64,000 bases of DNA, taken from Rhizomys pruinosus. Its lineage: Eukaryota; Chordata; Mammalia; Rodentia; Spalacidae. Each line of letters opens with the position of its first letter. Position 1 is the first letter of the stretch. Positions 35,770-46,655 of this stretch are shown one piece after another. The position numbers were made by a program, and so were the translations under genes. The stretch is taken from assembly GCA_009823505.1 (NCBI GenBank), contig VZQC01011939.1, positions 1,062,822-1,126,821 on the forward strand, in the 5' to 3' direction. Below the pieces are notes generated by a model. The model was not told where the DNA came from, did no database searches, and was given only the letters and a program-made list of their open reading frames with translations.

Positions 35770-36088
35770 CCCACGTGCCAGTGTGGCTGGGGCCTCTTTC
35801 CATCCTCTCCGATGCCACCCAGCCTGTTGAGCGAGGGAGAGCGGCTTCGGGGCCCAGGGGTGTAGCTTCCGAGGCTCTTTGGGGCTCCATCGGGCTTGCC
35901 GGGCGTCTGCTGCAGGAGCTGAGGCGAGAGACTGCGGTGGGAGGTGGCCGCAGCGCAGACAGCCCATTCCGGTGCACCAGCATGGAGGTTGTTGTCACTG
36001 TTGGAACGCAGCAAGACCCGGGGGGCGGCCAATGTGTTGGGGGGCCGCCGCCTGCGGTTGGAGTAAGCCGGGGCCTCTCGGAAGGGCA
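35770..36088 (-). CDS. Shank2: Shank2 exon: N-terminal proline/serine-rich linker
   Basis: This 319-nt internal exon encodes residues 14-118 of the short isoform plus parts of two split codons. It begins PFREAPAYSNRRRRPPNT, passes through RSNSDNNLHAG and SHRSLSPQLLQQTP, and ends RSRSPSLNRLGG...KRPQPHWHV. It is a flexible segment with a basic cluster (residues 24-27) and many Ser-Pro and Arg-Ser sites, N-terminal to SH3. In the long isoform the same exon follows the ankyrin repeats. The acceptor (minus-strand 'ttccctacccag') leaves two bases of a Val codon. The donor is 'GTGGG|gtaagg'. The SHANK3 equivalent has a clearly different sequence here (a RSASD-type motif), so I assign SHANK2. CpG content is higher than in the surrounding intron, as expected for this exon. 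Confidence 0.97.
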
Positions 36089-36327
36089 CTGGGTAGGGAA
36101 GAAAATGGAGAGCTGGGTGAGCGACGGCGGCGCCAATGCCTGGGCGCCTGTGCAAGCGAGTCATCCAAGCCCCATGCAAGCCGGTACAGGTGTGATGCAG
36201 GCTCCCCAAGGCATGATTTGTCCCCAACATGAAAGCAGAGAGATGCTTGAGACTGAGAAGGGCTTCCACACACAGAAGCTCAAGCCAGGGCCTGGATGGA
36301 AGGACTTAGCATCGTCTGATCTTCCAT

Positions 36328-36510
36328 CTGCCTGGCCCATGCCTTCATCAGCTCAGAAAGACACAACCTTGACACATGTAAGGATGGGCCACCTTGTGCC
36401 ACCCGGAGGTGGGACTCTGCCTGGCCCATGCCTTCATCAGCTCAGAAAGACACAACCTTGACACATGTAAGGATGGGCCACCCTGAGCCACCCTGTGCCA
36501 CCTGGAGGTG
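36328..36510 (+). repeat. 89-bp tandem duplication, 2 copies
   Basis: The string 'ctgcctggcccatgccttca' starts at 36328 and again at 36417. The rest of the unit ('cagctcagaaagacacaacc', 'catgtaaggatgggccacc') follows each time. The second copy has a short internal expansion of 'gccaccctg'. Confidence 0.93.
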
Positions 36511-37149
36511 GGACTCCACCTTGCTCAGCATCTAAGACCTGAACTTGACCTCTATGATGGGCAGGGCTGTGTCTCACCTAGGATCTCAGCATGTGGGGAG
36601 AAGTCCTTTATAGGGGTGACTAAGTTCAAACGGATCACTATGGTGGCCTGGTGGGGCAGCAGTAATTGAAACCCTAGGGCCAGTACCCAAGCTCACAGAG
36701 GAATACCACGTGAAGAATCCTAAAAGCCACCATCTGCGAGCCACATAGAGGCCTCGGGAGGAGCCAGCTCTGTGGTTCTTTACTCTTGGGAGTTTCAGCC
36801 TCCAGAATGGGAAATACAGGGTGGTTATGGTTACTCTTTATGAACTACCCAGGCCTATGGTCTTGGTAACAGTTAATCCTAGCGAGGAAAGCCAGCCCTG
36901 TTCCCCAATCTCCTAATGTAGTGAATCCGCCGTACTTCAGCAGCCCCTCTCCTCCTCCAGTAACCTGGACCCAGCCTCCTGTGACATCAGAAGGTGGCCC
37001 CACTGGATGTCTTCATAGAAGTGTCTAGACAGAGGCTGGGTCCTCACACTCCTGAGCCCGGCATGCCTGGAGACTCAAATGAGGGTAATCAGGACACTGC
37101 AGGAGCCCTGAGTGCTCAATGGCTGGGCCAGAAACAGAAAGGAGCCTCT

Positions 37150-37580
37150 CAGGAGCAGCTCTTCAGGGGGACCGTAAGGATGCGAGATGCCCCCAGACTG
37201 CAAAGACACCATGCAGAGCCTAGCTTACAACACTCACGGCAGCATCAGTATGTAACTCGGGGGCAGCTCTTCAGGGTGACCGTAAGGATGGGAGATGTCC
37301 CCAGACTGCAAAGACACCATGCAGAGCCTAGCTTACAACACTCATGGCAGCATTAGTACATAACTCGGGAGCAGCTCTTCAGGGGGACCGTAAGGATGGG
37401 AGATGCCCCCAGACTGCAGAGATACCATGCAGAGCCTAGCTTACAACACTCACGGCAGCATTAGTACATAACTCGGGAGCAGCTCTTCAGGGGGACCGTA
37501 AGGATGGGAGATGCCCCCAGACTGCAGAGACACCATGCAGAGCCTAGCTTACAACACTCACGGCAGCATCAGTACATAAC
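37150..37580 (+). repeat. 108-bp minisatellite, 4 copies
   Basis: 'gcagctcttcagg' recurs at 37155, 37263, 37371 and 37479, exactly every 108 bp, each time followed by 'gaccgtaaggatg', 'catgcagagcctagcttaca' and 'actcac/tggcagcat'. The copies differ by scattered single bases. Confidence 0.95.
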
Positions 37581-37989
37581 CGCTGCCCCTGTGGCCCTAA
37601 CGCTCCTGGCTCCTGTTGCCCAAGGCTAGGGCTCTATTCTATAGCTGGGACCCTGTACAACCAGAGGAAGCCAGCCTTGCCTCCCCGCCCCACAGGAGCT
37701 AACCTGGGGAAAGACCCTGACATCCTGAAGGAGAAGTGGGCTGTCCTAGTTTGGGACAGAATCCTGGACAGTCCACCTATAAATGGCTGCCCAAGGTCAG
37801 AAGTCATTGGGGGGGGGACATTATAGAAAACAAAAATGCCTGCCAAATCACGTAACCATGGCCAGCCCGCACTTATCTGGATGGAAGGAGGATGACGGCA
37901 CAGATGGTGCTGGAAATAGATGGTCCCAGCACAGCTTGGGGGACAGCACGGCCTTGGTAGACTTCATTAGGACAAAGGTAGCCCTGGCC

Positions 37990-38370
37990 TAGTTCACGTG
38001 GACTGAGGTGGCCATGACTGAGAGCTCACAGGGACAAAGGTGGCCCTGGTACTGCTCATGGGGGCAGAGATGGCCCTGGCATAGCTCACATAGGGACAGG
38101 GGTAGACCCGGCAGAGCTCACACAGGAACTGCGGTGTCCCTAGCAGAGCTCACGGGAACAGAAGTGGCCCCAGCAGAGCTCATGGGAACCGAGATGGTCC
38201 TGTCAGAGCTCACACAGGGACAGGCACAGAGGTGGCCTTGGCACAGCTCACACATGGATAAGGTATCCCTGGCAGAGCTCATGGGAACAGAAGTGGCCCA
38301 GGAAAGCTCACATGGACAGAGGTTCCCACAGTAGCGTGCACGGGGGCAGAGCTGGGCCTGACAGTACTCT
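37990..38370 (+). repeat. Degenerate 30-36-bp tandem repeat
   Basis: 'gagctcac' or a close variant recurs about every 30-36 bases (for example 38022, 38082, 38114, 38147, 38177, 38207), alternating with 'gggaca' and 'gtggcc' blocks. The units are diverged and vary in length, so it is an old minisatellite. Confidence 0.8.
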
Positions 38371-39499
38371 CCCAGGTTGGCTCTGACCCAGGAACCTCTC
38401 CTGCTTCCCAGGAATCCGAGCTGGGAGCTGTGTCAGGAAGCCATGCAGCAGGAGGGCTCAAAGCTCAGACTCTGCCTCAGTGGGCTGCTGAGAAGCCACA
38501 GAGGAGCGCTCGTCCTTCCGACGGGCACCAGTGCCCTCGTCGTCCCCCTGCGCCCTCCCGCTTCCCTGATCTTCGGGCTCTGTAGCTAACTCTCCATTCC
38601 CAGCCAGGACAGCCGGGGGCAGACCAGGACCACCAAAGGCTGGCAATGTCCTCCCTGGAGCAAGTGTTCTTGAGGGTCCAGGCCAGAGTCCCAGAAGCCT
38701 ATCTCCAGAAGAACTGCAGCCAAGCCAGGTCAGGCCACCAAGTGTCTCTGGCTGGGCATGAGGGAAACTATGTCCTCCTAGCAGTGCTCCTTCCCAGCAG
38801 GCGGTCCTCCGCCTGGTAAAGACCAGGAGGAGCCACAGGGCATTTACCTTGAAGATTAAGACAAGTGTGACGGGCAGGGGAGCCTATGGGTGATCTTGGA
38901 ACTTACAGAGATTTCAAAGACCTTACAAAGGAGTAATGACAGCTCCCCACCAGTCTCAGATGGCTTTATCTGCCGCTCATTGACATCGGGAGCTGGAAGA
39001 CTCTATTGGTGTGAAAAGCCAAAAGAGTAGCAGACTCTGAGAGAAGAAAATGGTCCTTGTGCCCAGGAGCTTCTGAGAGGCCCCCCAGGGTGAGGCCACG
39101 CGGAGGGAACCATGTAGCCCCGCTACCAGGACATGCTTGCATCCTAAAACCATCCCCAACAGTACAGTTGACGATGTTCCTGACTGTAACCAGTGAGGTC
39201 TTAGCACCCTTAAAGGCGAAATGACTGGATGAGGGTGGCTAGGATATCCTGCCCATCTCAAAGATAAACTCAGTAGTAAAGAAAAGTTCACTGAACAGAA
39301 CGGAGGTAGAATCACCAACACCTTAACCCCCGCCCCGGATCTTCACGCTGTTCGTGCGTTATAAAAATTGAAGTCCCACATGGTGAGTTTTGGTGAGCCT
39401 TGTTAGAGAAATGAAGCTGCTCTGTAGGGTCTGCAGAGGGAGGGCAGGGGGCAGGAGGCCCTCACACAGCAATGGCCGCCCAGGGAGATCACACAACAA

Positions 39500-40020
39500 A
39501 ACACCCAGGGCATTTTACATGCACTTCAACCCAAGACCGGGCAAGTGAGCCAGAGTGAGCCGCATGGGTGACATTAGGGCCCACATCTTAATGAAAATCG
39601 CCTCGCTTAATAACCAAGCCTCACATCAAATTAGTTTCTGGATTATTGAAATTTCTCTTAGTGTTTATTTTATGATGAGGCTCAGCTAAGGAGTTAGCTT
39701 CTTGGTTTTCTTAAAGTCACCACTTTTGGAAACCTGGTTTCATCAAGACGAGAGCTTCCCGTCTGACAAAACTGGCTAGGACCATATGCACAAAAGATGG
39801 TATTTTTTTTTTCATGAAAAGTGTTAAAAATAACTCTTTTCCTGTCTGAAAATGATTAATATTCCACCCAACTGTTTCCTTCTTTCAGGCAATCTTGCAA
39901 GCCCAAGGTGGGTGGATATTTTCTTAGCTGTCTTCCATGCATTTATTTATATAGTTTTTTTCTTTGCCCACAATAAAAAAAAAAAATCACACAAGGTATG
40001 ATAAAGAGCTATGCACTTTT
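39500..40020. promoter_or_regulatory. AT-rich, SINE-free island beside the internal promoter (candidate enhancer)
   Basis: About 500 bases, clearly more AT-rich than the neighbouring intron, contain no SINE and no tandem repeat. Homeodomain-type ATTA/TAAT motifs are frequent: 'atcaaattagtttctggatt', 'aaaatgattaatattcc'. It lies 0.5-1 kb inside the first intron of the short transcript. Only composition and position support a regulatory role. Confidence 0.3.
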
Positions 40021-40499
40021 AAAGTCTGCCACGCTTCATTTCTCATGCACCCGCAGGCTTCACAACCCAGGCAGAGCTGGCAAGTGGCACTGGAAGTGAA
40101 CACCCACGGGCGCAGCCAGCCATGTGCCCTGACCCTCCTTAGCAGGCGCTCAGAGCTTCCAGATGACCTGCAGAAGACAAGGAAAACTATCTTCCCCAGG
40201 ACTTAGTTTCCTAACGTGCCCTGTGGCACAGACTCCCTGGATCAGACCTTCTGGAACGCTGTTCTGACAGGGGCCGGCTGCTTAGAAACACACTCAAATA
40301 CAAAGGCACCTTCATCTGTGTTAATCTTCCAGACCATCTAAAGCCCAAACAGTGTGAGAAAGCTGGAAGAACTGTTCCTGTTCATGAGGGCTGAGGAGCA
40401 GCAACCAGCAATTTCAGGAGCCACCCAGGTCCCCTCTTCCCCCCTCCCCCCCAGAAGCGGCTCATCCGCACCCCACGCTTCCTCCAGCTCCCTCCTTAC

Positions 40500-40536
40500 C
40501 TTCCTTCTTGGTGAAGGCATTTAACAAAGACTTCAT
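40500..40536 (-). CDS. Shank2: Shank2 first coding exon of the ankyrin-lacking isoform
   Basis: The start codon is at 40536-40534 and the exon encodes MKSLLNAFTKKE plus the first base of a Val codon. The donor follows as 'GAAG|gtaagg'. Joining to the linker exon gives ...FTKKEVPFREAPAYS, which is the N-terminus I know for the ProSAP1/CortBP1 form of Shank2. This isoform skips the SPN and ankyrin-repeat domains encoded much further upstream. Only the coding part is given. The 5' untranslated region extends upstream by an unknown length. The ATG context is 'ggaaaATGA', with a purine at -3. The window also carries a GC-rich promoter region immediately upstream. Confidence 0.93.
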
Positions 40537-41020
40537 TTTCCCTGTGACTTTGGCAGCGGTCCGCTCATTATATAACCTCGGCGGGGAGGAAGGCTAGGTG
40601 CGCAGCCCGGCCCCTCGGAGCTGGCGCGGCTGGGACCCGGGGAGTGGCGGCAGGCGTCTGGGCACTGTGCAGCCCCGAGCATCGCTGGGCATGCCAGACC
40701 CAGCGTGCTGGTGACAAAGCCCACCCCATATTCTGTCTGTCAGCTGGGAAGCAACTGTGCGCAGACTGGGGCTGCACTCAGAGCCGGCTACCTCTGGCGG
40801 CGGTAGTCATGTGAGCAGCGCCAGCCTGCTCAGCCAGCGAGCGGACATCACATCGGGGAAGCGGCATCTCGCAGGGTTAACATGGAGCAGGCGTCCGCGT
40901 GCGAGCTGGCGGCCGGGAGACACGGGGAGGCATTCGAGAGCCGGAGCCCCAGTTATCCAAGGAAACCCGGCTGCTGCCGGGCGCTCCGTGCGCCTGTGCC
41001 TAAATATAAAGTACTGTGCT
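40537..41020 (-). promoter_or_regulatory. Internal Shank2 promoter and 5' untranslated region
   Basis: This is a GC-rich stretch with many CpG dinucleotides (about 40578-40990) directly upstream of the isoform-specific start codon. Two TATA-like boxes are present on the minus strand. TATATAA at 40574-40568 fits the consensus but lies only about 32 bases from the ATG. TTTATATTTA at 41010-41001 is a weaker match but would leave an untranslated leader of roughly 440 bases. Short upstream ATGs occur in that longer leader. Which box is used cannot be decided from sequence. Confidence 0.7.
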
Positions 41021-41903
41021 TTTCAGTTTTTTTTTTCTTTTACATTTTTAAAGAAGCCAAGTCTGTTTGTCAGCGAGCAGATGTGGCAGAAAACTCGAGG
41101 GGGAGTTATCCATGCCTCTGACCAGCCATCCAGCAAATCCCTGACACTGGGCGGGCAAGTCAGCATCAGAGAAGTCTGAAATCTAAACGTGACCTATTTC
41201 CGTTTGAAAGAATCAGGCACAAGGAGGTTCTTGTGTCCTCCCCGCTCCCCACTGTGACAATGACCCTGAAGAAGCAGGGCTCCACCCCTCCTGACTAGAT
41301 TTTATTTTTTTAGGAGGGTTAAGGAAACAGTGATTCTAGCAAGACAGTCCAGGTAGAGCACCCCAATTCTGGGCAGCTGACAGTGGCCTTTTGGAGCCAT
41401 TTCCCACGTGTCTCCCACATTTCCACAGAAGAGCTAGGGGAGATTGCCCTGGAAAAAGCCACACTGGAAAGTTCTGTGCAGCAAATAAAGGGAAAAAGGG
41501 GTTCCCACGACTGTCCCCATGATCAGTGGGGTAGGGAGAGAGGTCCACACCAGAATGAAGGTGGGTCCTTAGGAGAAGAGAGCACATGGGTCAGGCTCTG
41601 GACTGCTGAGTCTACCACCCCAGTGCTAATTAATTGTGAGCTTTTGTGGTTGCTAAGAGAACATCTTCCTAAACCAACAGAAAAAAAAAAAAAAAAGAAT
41701 AGGAAGAAAGAAGACACAGGAAAAAGCAACTGAAATGCTGAATTCAATTCCATATGGTTGACACAGTTTCTGTCAACAAAAATGGCGGCGTAAGAAAAGG
41801 AAACTGACGTCTCTAAGCAGTGGTACCTTCCTTCCCAGACATGCTGAGGATGGCCGATGTCAGACAGTGTCTGTGTTCTGGGAAGAGAGAGACTGCCTGA
41901 TTC

Positions 41904-41905
<2 letters not shown>

Positions 41906-41957
<52 letters not shown>

Positions 41958-41963
41958 CGCACG
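41906..41963 (+). repeat. TG microsatellite ending in a CG run
   Basis: About 22 TG repeats pass without interruption into about six GC repeats. The whole 56-58 bp is alternating purine-pyrimidine. Confidence 0.95.
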
Positions 41964-43379
41964 CTGAGCCTACACAGCTCATCAGCCATGTCAAAACCTC
42001 CCTGGTGACACCCTCCCATGCAGTGTCATAGTCTGGCAGCATCAAAGCTGCTCCTGAAACTTGAACTGGGTTAGAGACTGTGGTGCTGTCTCGTGCTCAT
42101 GGCCAAGCCATGCACATGATTTTTGCAAGTATCTGGACCTTCTGGGCAAGGTTGAGCAGCTTCCAGAAAGAAGGGCCTCTATACATGGGGTCCTTCTGGA
42201 ATCTATTTTAGAGGCAAAGTGAAAATTCCTCTCCAGGGTAGGAAGGCTTCAACATGGAGGTTTCTAGATATGAGAGGGCAGTGGCCGGAGGCCCAGCTGC
42301 ACCTGAGGCGGGTGACACTATTGGCCATTAACACAGGAAGTCTGTCTCCATAGATAGCGGACCAGCCAGCCGTGTGCCTGACCATGTGGGCTCAGGGGAC
42401 TTGCCAGAGCTAAGGGAACTCTCTGGGCCACCCACCAATGCTTAGAGCTGTCACCATCTGCTGGGGATCGATTATTCAGAAAGCACATAGCCGCATCTCA
42501 GCCAAGTTTCCCTACCACTCACTGCTCCAGCACAGCCGCCTTGGCCTCCGTGCAGTGCAGAGATCATTCATGTGCCCATAACCGGGTTATAAGTACAGAG
42601 ACCAGGCCTTGTGCCACAGGCCAGTGGGACCCTGCATCTGCTGTTGACCTTGGGTAGAGGTCATGGGTTTGACACCCCATACCCCTTCCGAATGGAGATG
42701 ACAGAATATGCCAGAACCCTCACCCCCACCCCACCCCTACACTGGGTCTCTGGCCTCAGATATGTCAAAAGACAGAGAACAGATCCCTGTCCCATCTACC
42801 CAGAGTAGAACTGGAAACTCCCAGGCCAGCAAGGCAGCAGCATTCACATGGCCCAGATACGAAGTCCCCAGCCACCACTGCCACCAGCTGTACATGAGGT
42901 AACTGCTCCTTCGAGGGCATTCACTGCAAGCAGAAGCTGAATGTGGAAACATGTAAGGTCCCCAGGCTGCCCTAAAGGAAGAGCTGGACAGTCCCAGGCT
43001 GGGCTGCATCTCTAGGAACTTGCATCCTGGGGTGGAGGGAGCCCTGCTTTCCGTCTGGCTCTCAGCTCCATCCAGCCTCAAGTATGAACTCAGTGCCCCA
43101 CCAGGCAGTGGACAGCGAGAGATGCAGGAGCCAGATGGCATGTGGCAGCACAGGGGACACAGCTATGGACCTGACAGAAGGACCCCCACACAACCCACCC
43201 AAGGACTGCTTTCTTTAGACAGCTTCAATTTCTTTTTCTTTCTTTTTCCATGTATGCAATATATTTTTATCCTGTTTACCCTAGCACCCCCTCCACTTCT
43301 CTCGGAACCCTCGACCCCCACAGTTTCAGCTCCTCCTCCTCTTCTTCCTCCTCCTCCTCCCTCTTTCTTTTTTACTTAT

Positions 43380-43586
43380 CATTTTAATTTTTTTATTTGT
43401 ATCACCTGCATGTGTGTAAGTGCACCCACCCGTGTTATGCAAATGCCCGTGGAGGTCAGAAGAAGGCGTCTCTGGAACTGGAGTTACGGATGGTTCTTAG
43501 CTGCCATGCGGATGCTGGGAATCAAACCCAGGTCCTCTGCAAGAGCAGTCAGTGCTCTTAACCTCTGAGCCAGCTCTCCAGCACCC
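43380..43586 (-). mobile_element. B3 SINE
   Basis: Reverse-orientation B3 with 'aatcaaacccaggtcctctg' at the B box and 'ctgagccagctctccagca' at the head. It sits beside a CTC-rich tract at 43335-43375. Confidence 0.9.
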
Positions 43587-45027
43587 CTTCTTCTTTCTTA
43601 GTAACCTACAGTCTGGTTAGTGTGGCCCGAATGTGCGTGGGTGTGGGGTCGTCTGCCAGGGCACAGGCAGCCCACCGGTGGACTCTCTGTCCTCCAGCTG
43701 CCCTCAACTGGCAACAGCTCCCCAGGTAGGGGAGGGGCCTTGTGAGCCTCTCCTCCATCCATACTGGAATTTTGACTGGGCTGACCTTGTTGAGGTCACA
43801 TGCAGGTGACCTCAGCCTTAGTGAGCTTGGGAGTGCAGTGCCGTGTGGTGTTCAGAAGACAGCCCCTCCCCGCACTCAGTCCTCTGCTTTCTGCCCCCTC
43901 TTCCTGATGCTCTCTGCCCCTTGGGAGGGGGGTGGTGACTGATTACATCCTGTTCAGGGCTGAGCCCTGACAGTCACTTATTCTCCACACTCTGACCAGT
44001 TGTGAACCTGCATTAGCCACTGTCCACTGCAGAGAGAAGCTTCTCTGACTGAGGTTAAGAGCAGCACAGATCAGGGCTGGGGTGACGATGGAAAGGCTGT
44101 GTGAGCAGGACCGCAGGCAGGCGGGCTGCAGACCGTATGGAATTGGTTGTAGAGATCAGACTGGAGGCTGGGCGGGAACTTCAGTCTTTTTAACAAGTGA
44201 TACATGCTTAAAGGAAGCTGAGTGAAGGTTTCACAAGGTCTAGGAGCAGGAGCGACCAGGTTCCTGTAGGCTTGGGCTGAGGCAGGCTCTACCACAGTGA
44301 AAGGAGTGTGTAGTGAGCATAAGGGAGCTCATGGTCTAGTCTAAGAATGCCTGCTGGGGGAGAGGGCTCCTTCCGAGTTAACTCTAGCATGTTCTCCTTA
44401 AATGCTCTCAGCAACGAAGAGCTCACTCCCTGTATGTGGTGGCTCGAGGTGTCAGGGGCAGGCCATGACATCCTTACTCTGAGGAGACGCTGCCTCTGCA
44501 CCCCACCACTACTACTAATGATTCTGCTCCTCTCTTCAGTCAGTGAGCAAGGCCCACGAGAGCTGTGAGCAGACAGTGTGCCCGGCCCTTCCTCTTCCAG
44601 GACAGATCTGTCTACTCCACGCCCCGGGGTCCTTCCCCATCCTGGCCAAGTCCCCAGTGCTGGTGATGGCTGAGGCTGGCAGCAAGCCTGTAGGACTCCA
44701 TAAACATCCAGTACCAGCTTCAAGAATGCCCAAGATCGAGCAGGACTTAAAATGAAAACTAAGGTAGAGATGGAAGGTGAGAGCTGAAAACTTCTTAGTA
44801 GTTCATCTCTCGAGGGGATCTGAATTTCTGGAATGTTCCTGGGGCACCTCCATCCTGGGATCTCTGGGAGTAGCCGTGGCATTCTTTGAAGGTTTGCAGG
44901 AGTTGGGCAAGCTGCATGGCCTCCCGGAGGTGCCAGGGGCTGCCCGCCACCTCGGGTGCGAAGGAGCCCTGCTCACACACCATGGACACCGAGCTCCACC
45001 TCCTCGTCTCCCGTTTTTCCTGATCGC

Positions 45028-45135
45028 TTTTGGAGACAAGGTCTCACTCTAAAGCCCATCCTGGCCTGGAAATCATCATCTTCCTGCCTCAGCCTCCTGA
45101 GCGCTGGGATCATGGGCCGACATCCCCACACCGGT
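45028..45135 (-). mobile_element. B1-like SINE, old
   Basis: Reverse-orientation B1 blocks: 'ttttggagacaaggtctcac', 'ctgcctcagcctcctgagcg' and 'ctgggatcatgggc'. It is diverged from the young B1 elements elsewhere in the window. Confidence 0.75.
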
Positions 45136-46102
45136 AAGAATTTTCCTTCCACATGCGACTTCCTGCTCCTGTGGAGGAACACAGATGCCCTGGGAGGTCC
45201 CACCTGCCATGCAGGAGACTCCATTCCAAATGGATTTTATTCTGGACGATTTTATTCTAGCACGGCCAGCACATGGTCTACATAGCCAAGAAGAGAAGTC
45301 CAGAAATGCAACCAAGGACCTGTCTACCTGCACACCTGCCCAATAGGGAGGTAAGGGCCATCTGTGCCTCCACCTTATGTCCAGAAAGAGAGTAACCCCC
45401 AAATGGACCCCAGACACCATTTCCTCCCTGCCCCAGAGCCTGCACAACCAACAGCCTGCATCCCTAGATCCACTCTGGCCATGGGACTTCCCCTCAGAGA
45501 CACACTATACACTTCATTTCCATGTCAGTCTTTCAACAGCTGCCTGACAACAGGCTGAAAATAATTTCAGCTCTTGTACAAAAAAAGGCTCTCCGAGCAC
45601 AGGAACATTCCGCCGCTTTGAGTCCTGGCAGGAGGATGTGGCAGGTGTTCCCAGCACGTGGCGAGACTCGGAAGTGCTCAGAGATATCGCTCACTTACTG
45701 ATGACAAGCCTCCCCTGGCTGTGGCTTCAGTGGGGGACGTGGGAGCTGAGCCGCGTGGGCTGAGGCATCCACTGGGTCTTACGTCTTCTGCAGCATGGAT
45801 TGGCTGGTCGGACACTCCCCTCCAACCCTCAGTTTCCCCATTTGCAGAGCAGTGATTCCCAACATTGGCTGTGGGGAATATCTGAGTTCGAATTTGCAGG
45901 GCAAAAGGAAGAGCTGGCACACATAGCCCTCTGGAGGAAGACCACCTGTGAGAATGCGGCTCTGTGACCCCGGGAAAGTCACCCTGCTTCCTCTGCATCT
46001 GTCTGCTCCTGTAGAAAAGGAGGTGAAGTTTCAAGCCTATTTCTATTTGGAGCAGTGCTGGACCTTAGGGCTGTCCATGAGAGCTGAGCAATCATTAAGA
46101 GC

Positions 46103-46305
46103 CTGTTGGTTTCGCTCAGTTGGTGAAGTGCTTGCTTGGCATGCAGGAAGCCTTGGGTTTCATTGAGGTTCACACTGGTGATCCCAGGCCTCAGGAGATG
46201 AAGGCTGGTAGATCAGAAGCGCAAAGTCATCCTTGACTACCTAGTAAGTCTGGGGGCAGCCAGGACTACATAATATCCTGTATCATATCAAAAACAACAA
46301 AACCT
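46103..46305 (+). mobile_element. B4 SINE
   Basis: An ID-like left part ('cgctcagttggtgaagtgct', 'ggcatgcaggaagccttggg') is followed by a B1-like right part ('gatcccaggcctcagg', 'gtcatccttgactac') and an A-rich tail. This is the B4 layout. Confidence 0.8.
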
Positions 46306-46604
46306 AAATCAACCTAACCCCAAAAGTGTTTGAGTAGATAGATAGCCAGGTGATCTCTGCTTCCCCACAAAAGATGCAGCCCCAATAAATGCCTGTTATG
46401 TTTTGGGGTGTCACCTTCTCTGGGATGGCCTCATGGCTGACCCTGTCATTGAAGAAATGCCCCTTCGAGGTCCTCATAACATCAGTCAGCCCTTGGAAGC
46501 TTTTGCTGGGGCCAGAAGATGCTAGTCCTGTGAAGACAGGTTCTACACCTTGCTCTCCCTCTTCCTCTGCAAATTCGGAAGGAGTCAGGAATGACTATCA
46601 TGTT

Positions 46605-46655
46605 GGAAATGAATAAATGAATGAACGAACGAATGAATGAATGAAGAACGAATCT
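46605..46655 (+). repeat. GAAT/GAAC tetranucleotide microsatellite
   Basis: Twelve or so GAAT and GAAC units ('gaatgaatgaatgaagaacg'). Confidence 0.9.

Larger units (their letters stand above)
36089..40499. other. First intron of the short Shank2 transcript (4.4 kb)
   Basis: No exon was recognised. It contains an 89-bp tandem duplication (36328), a 108-bp array (37150), a degenerate short-period array (about 37990-38370) and an AT-rich, SINE-free stretch next to the promoter (39500-40020). A short T-rich and pyrimidine tract precedes the linker-exon acceptor. Confidence 0.7.

Noticed and set aside
35775..36461. 228-codon plus-strand ORF
   Set aside because: It is the antisense shadow of the Shank2 linker exon; the sense strand encodes the recognised protein with correct splice sites.
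40882..41121. Plus-strand ORF starting MEQASACELAAGRHGEAF
   Set aside because: It lies in the GC-rich promoter region on the strand opposite to Shank2 and runs into a poly-T tract. CpG-rich sequence often yields such ORFs.
44289..44882. 197-codon minus-strand ORF
   Set aside because: No domain, no repeat of known protein sequence and no flanking splice consensus that fits Shank2 phases. Chance ORF in GC-rich intron.
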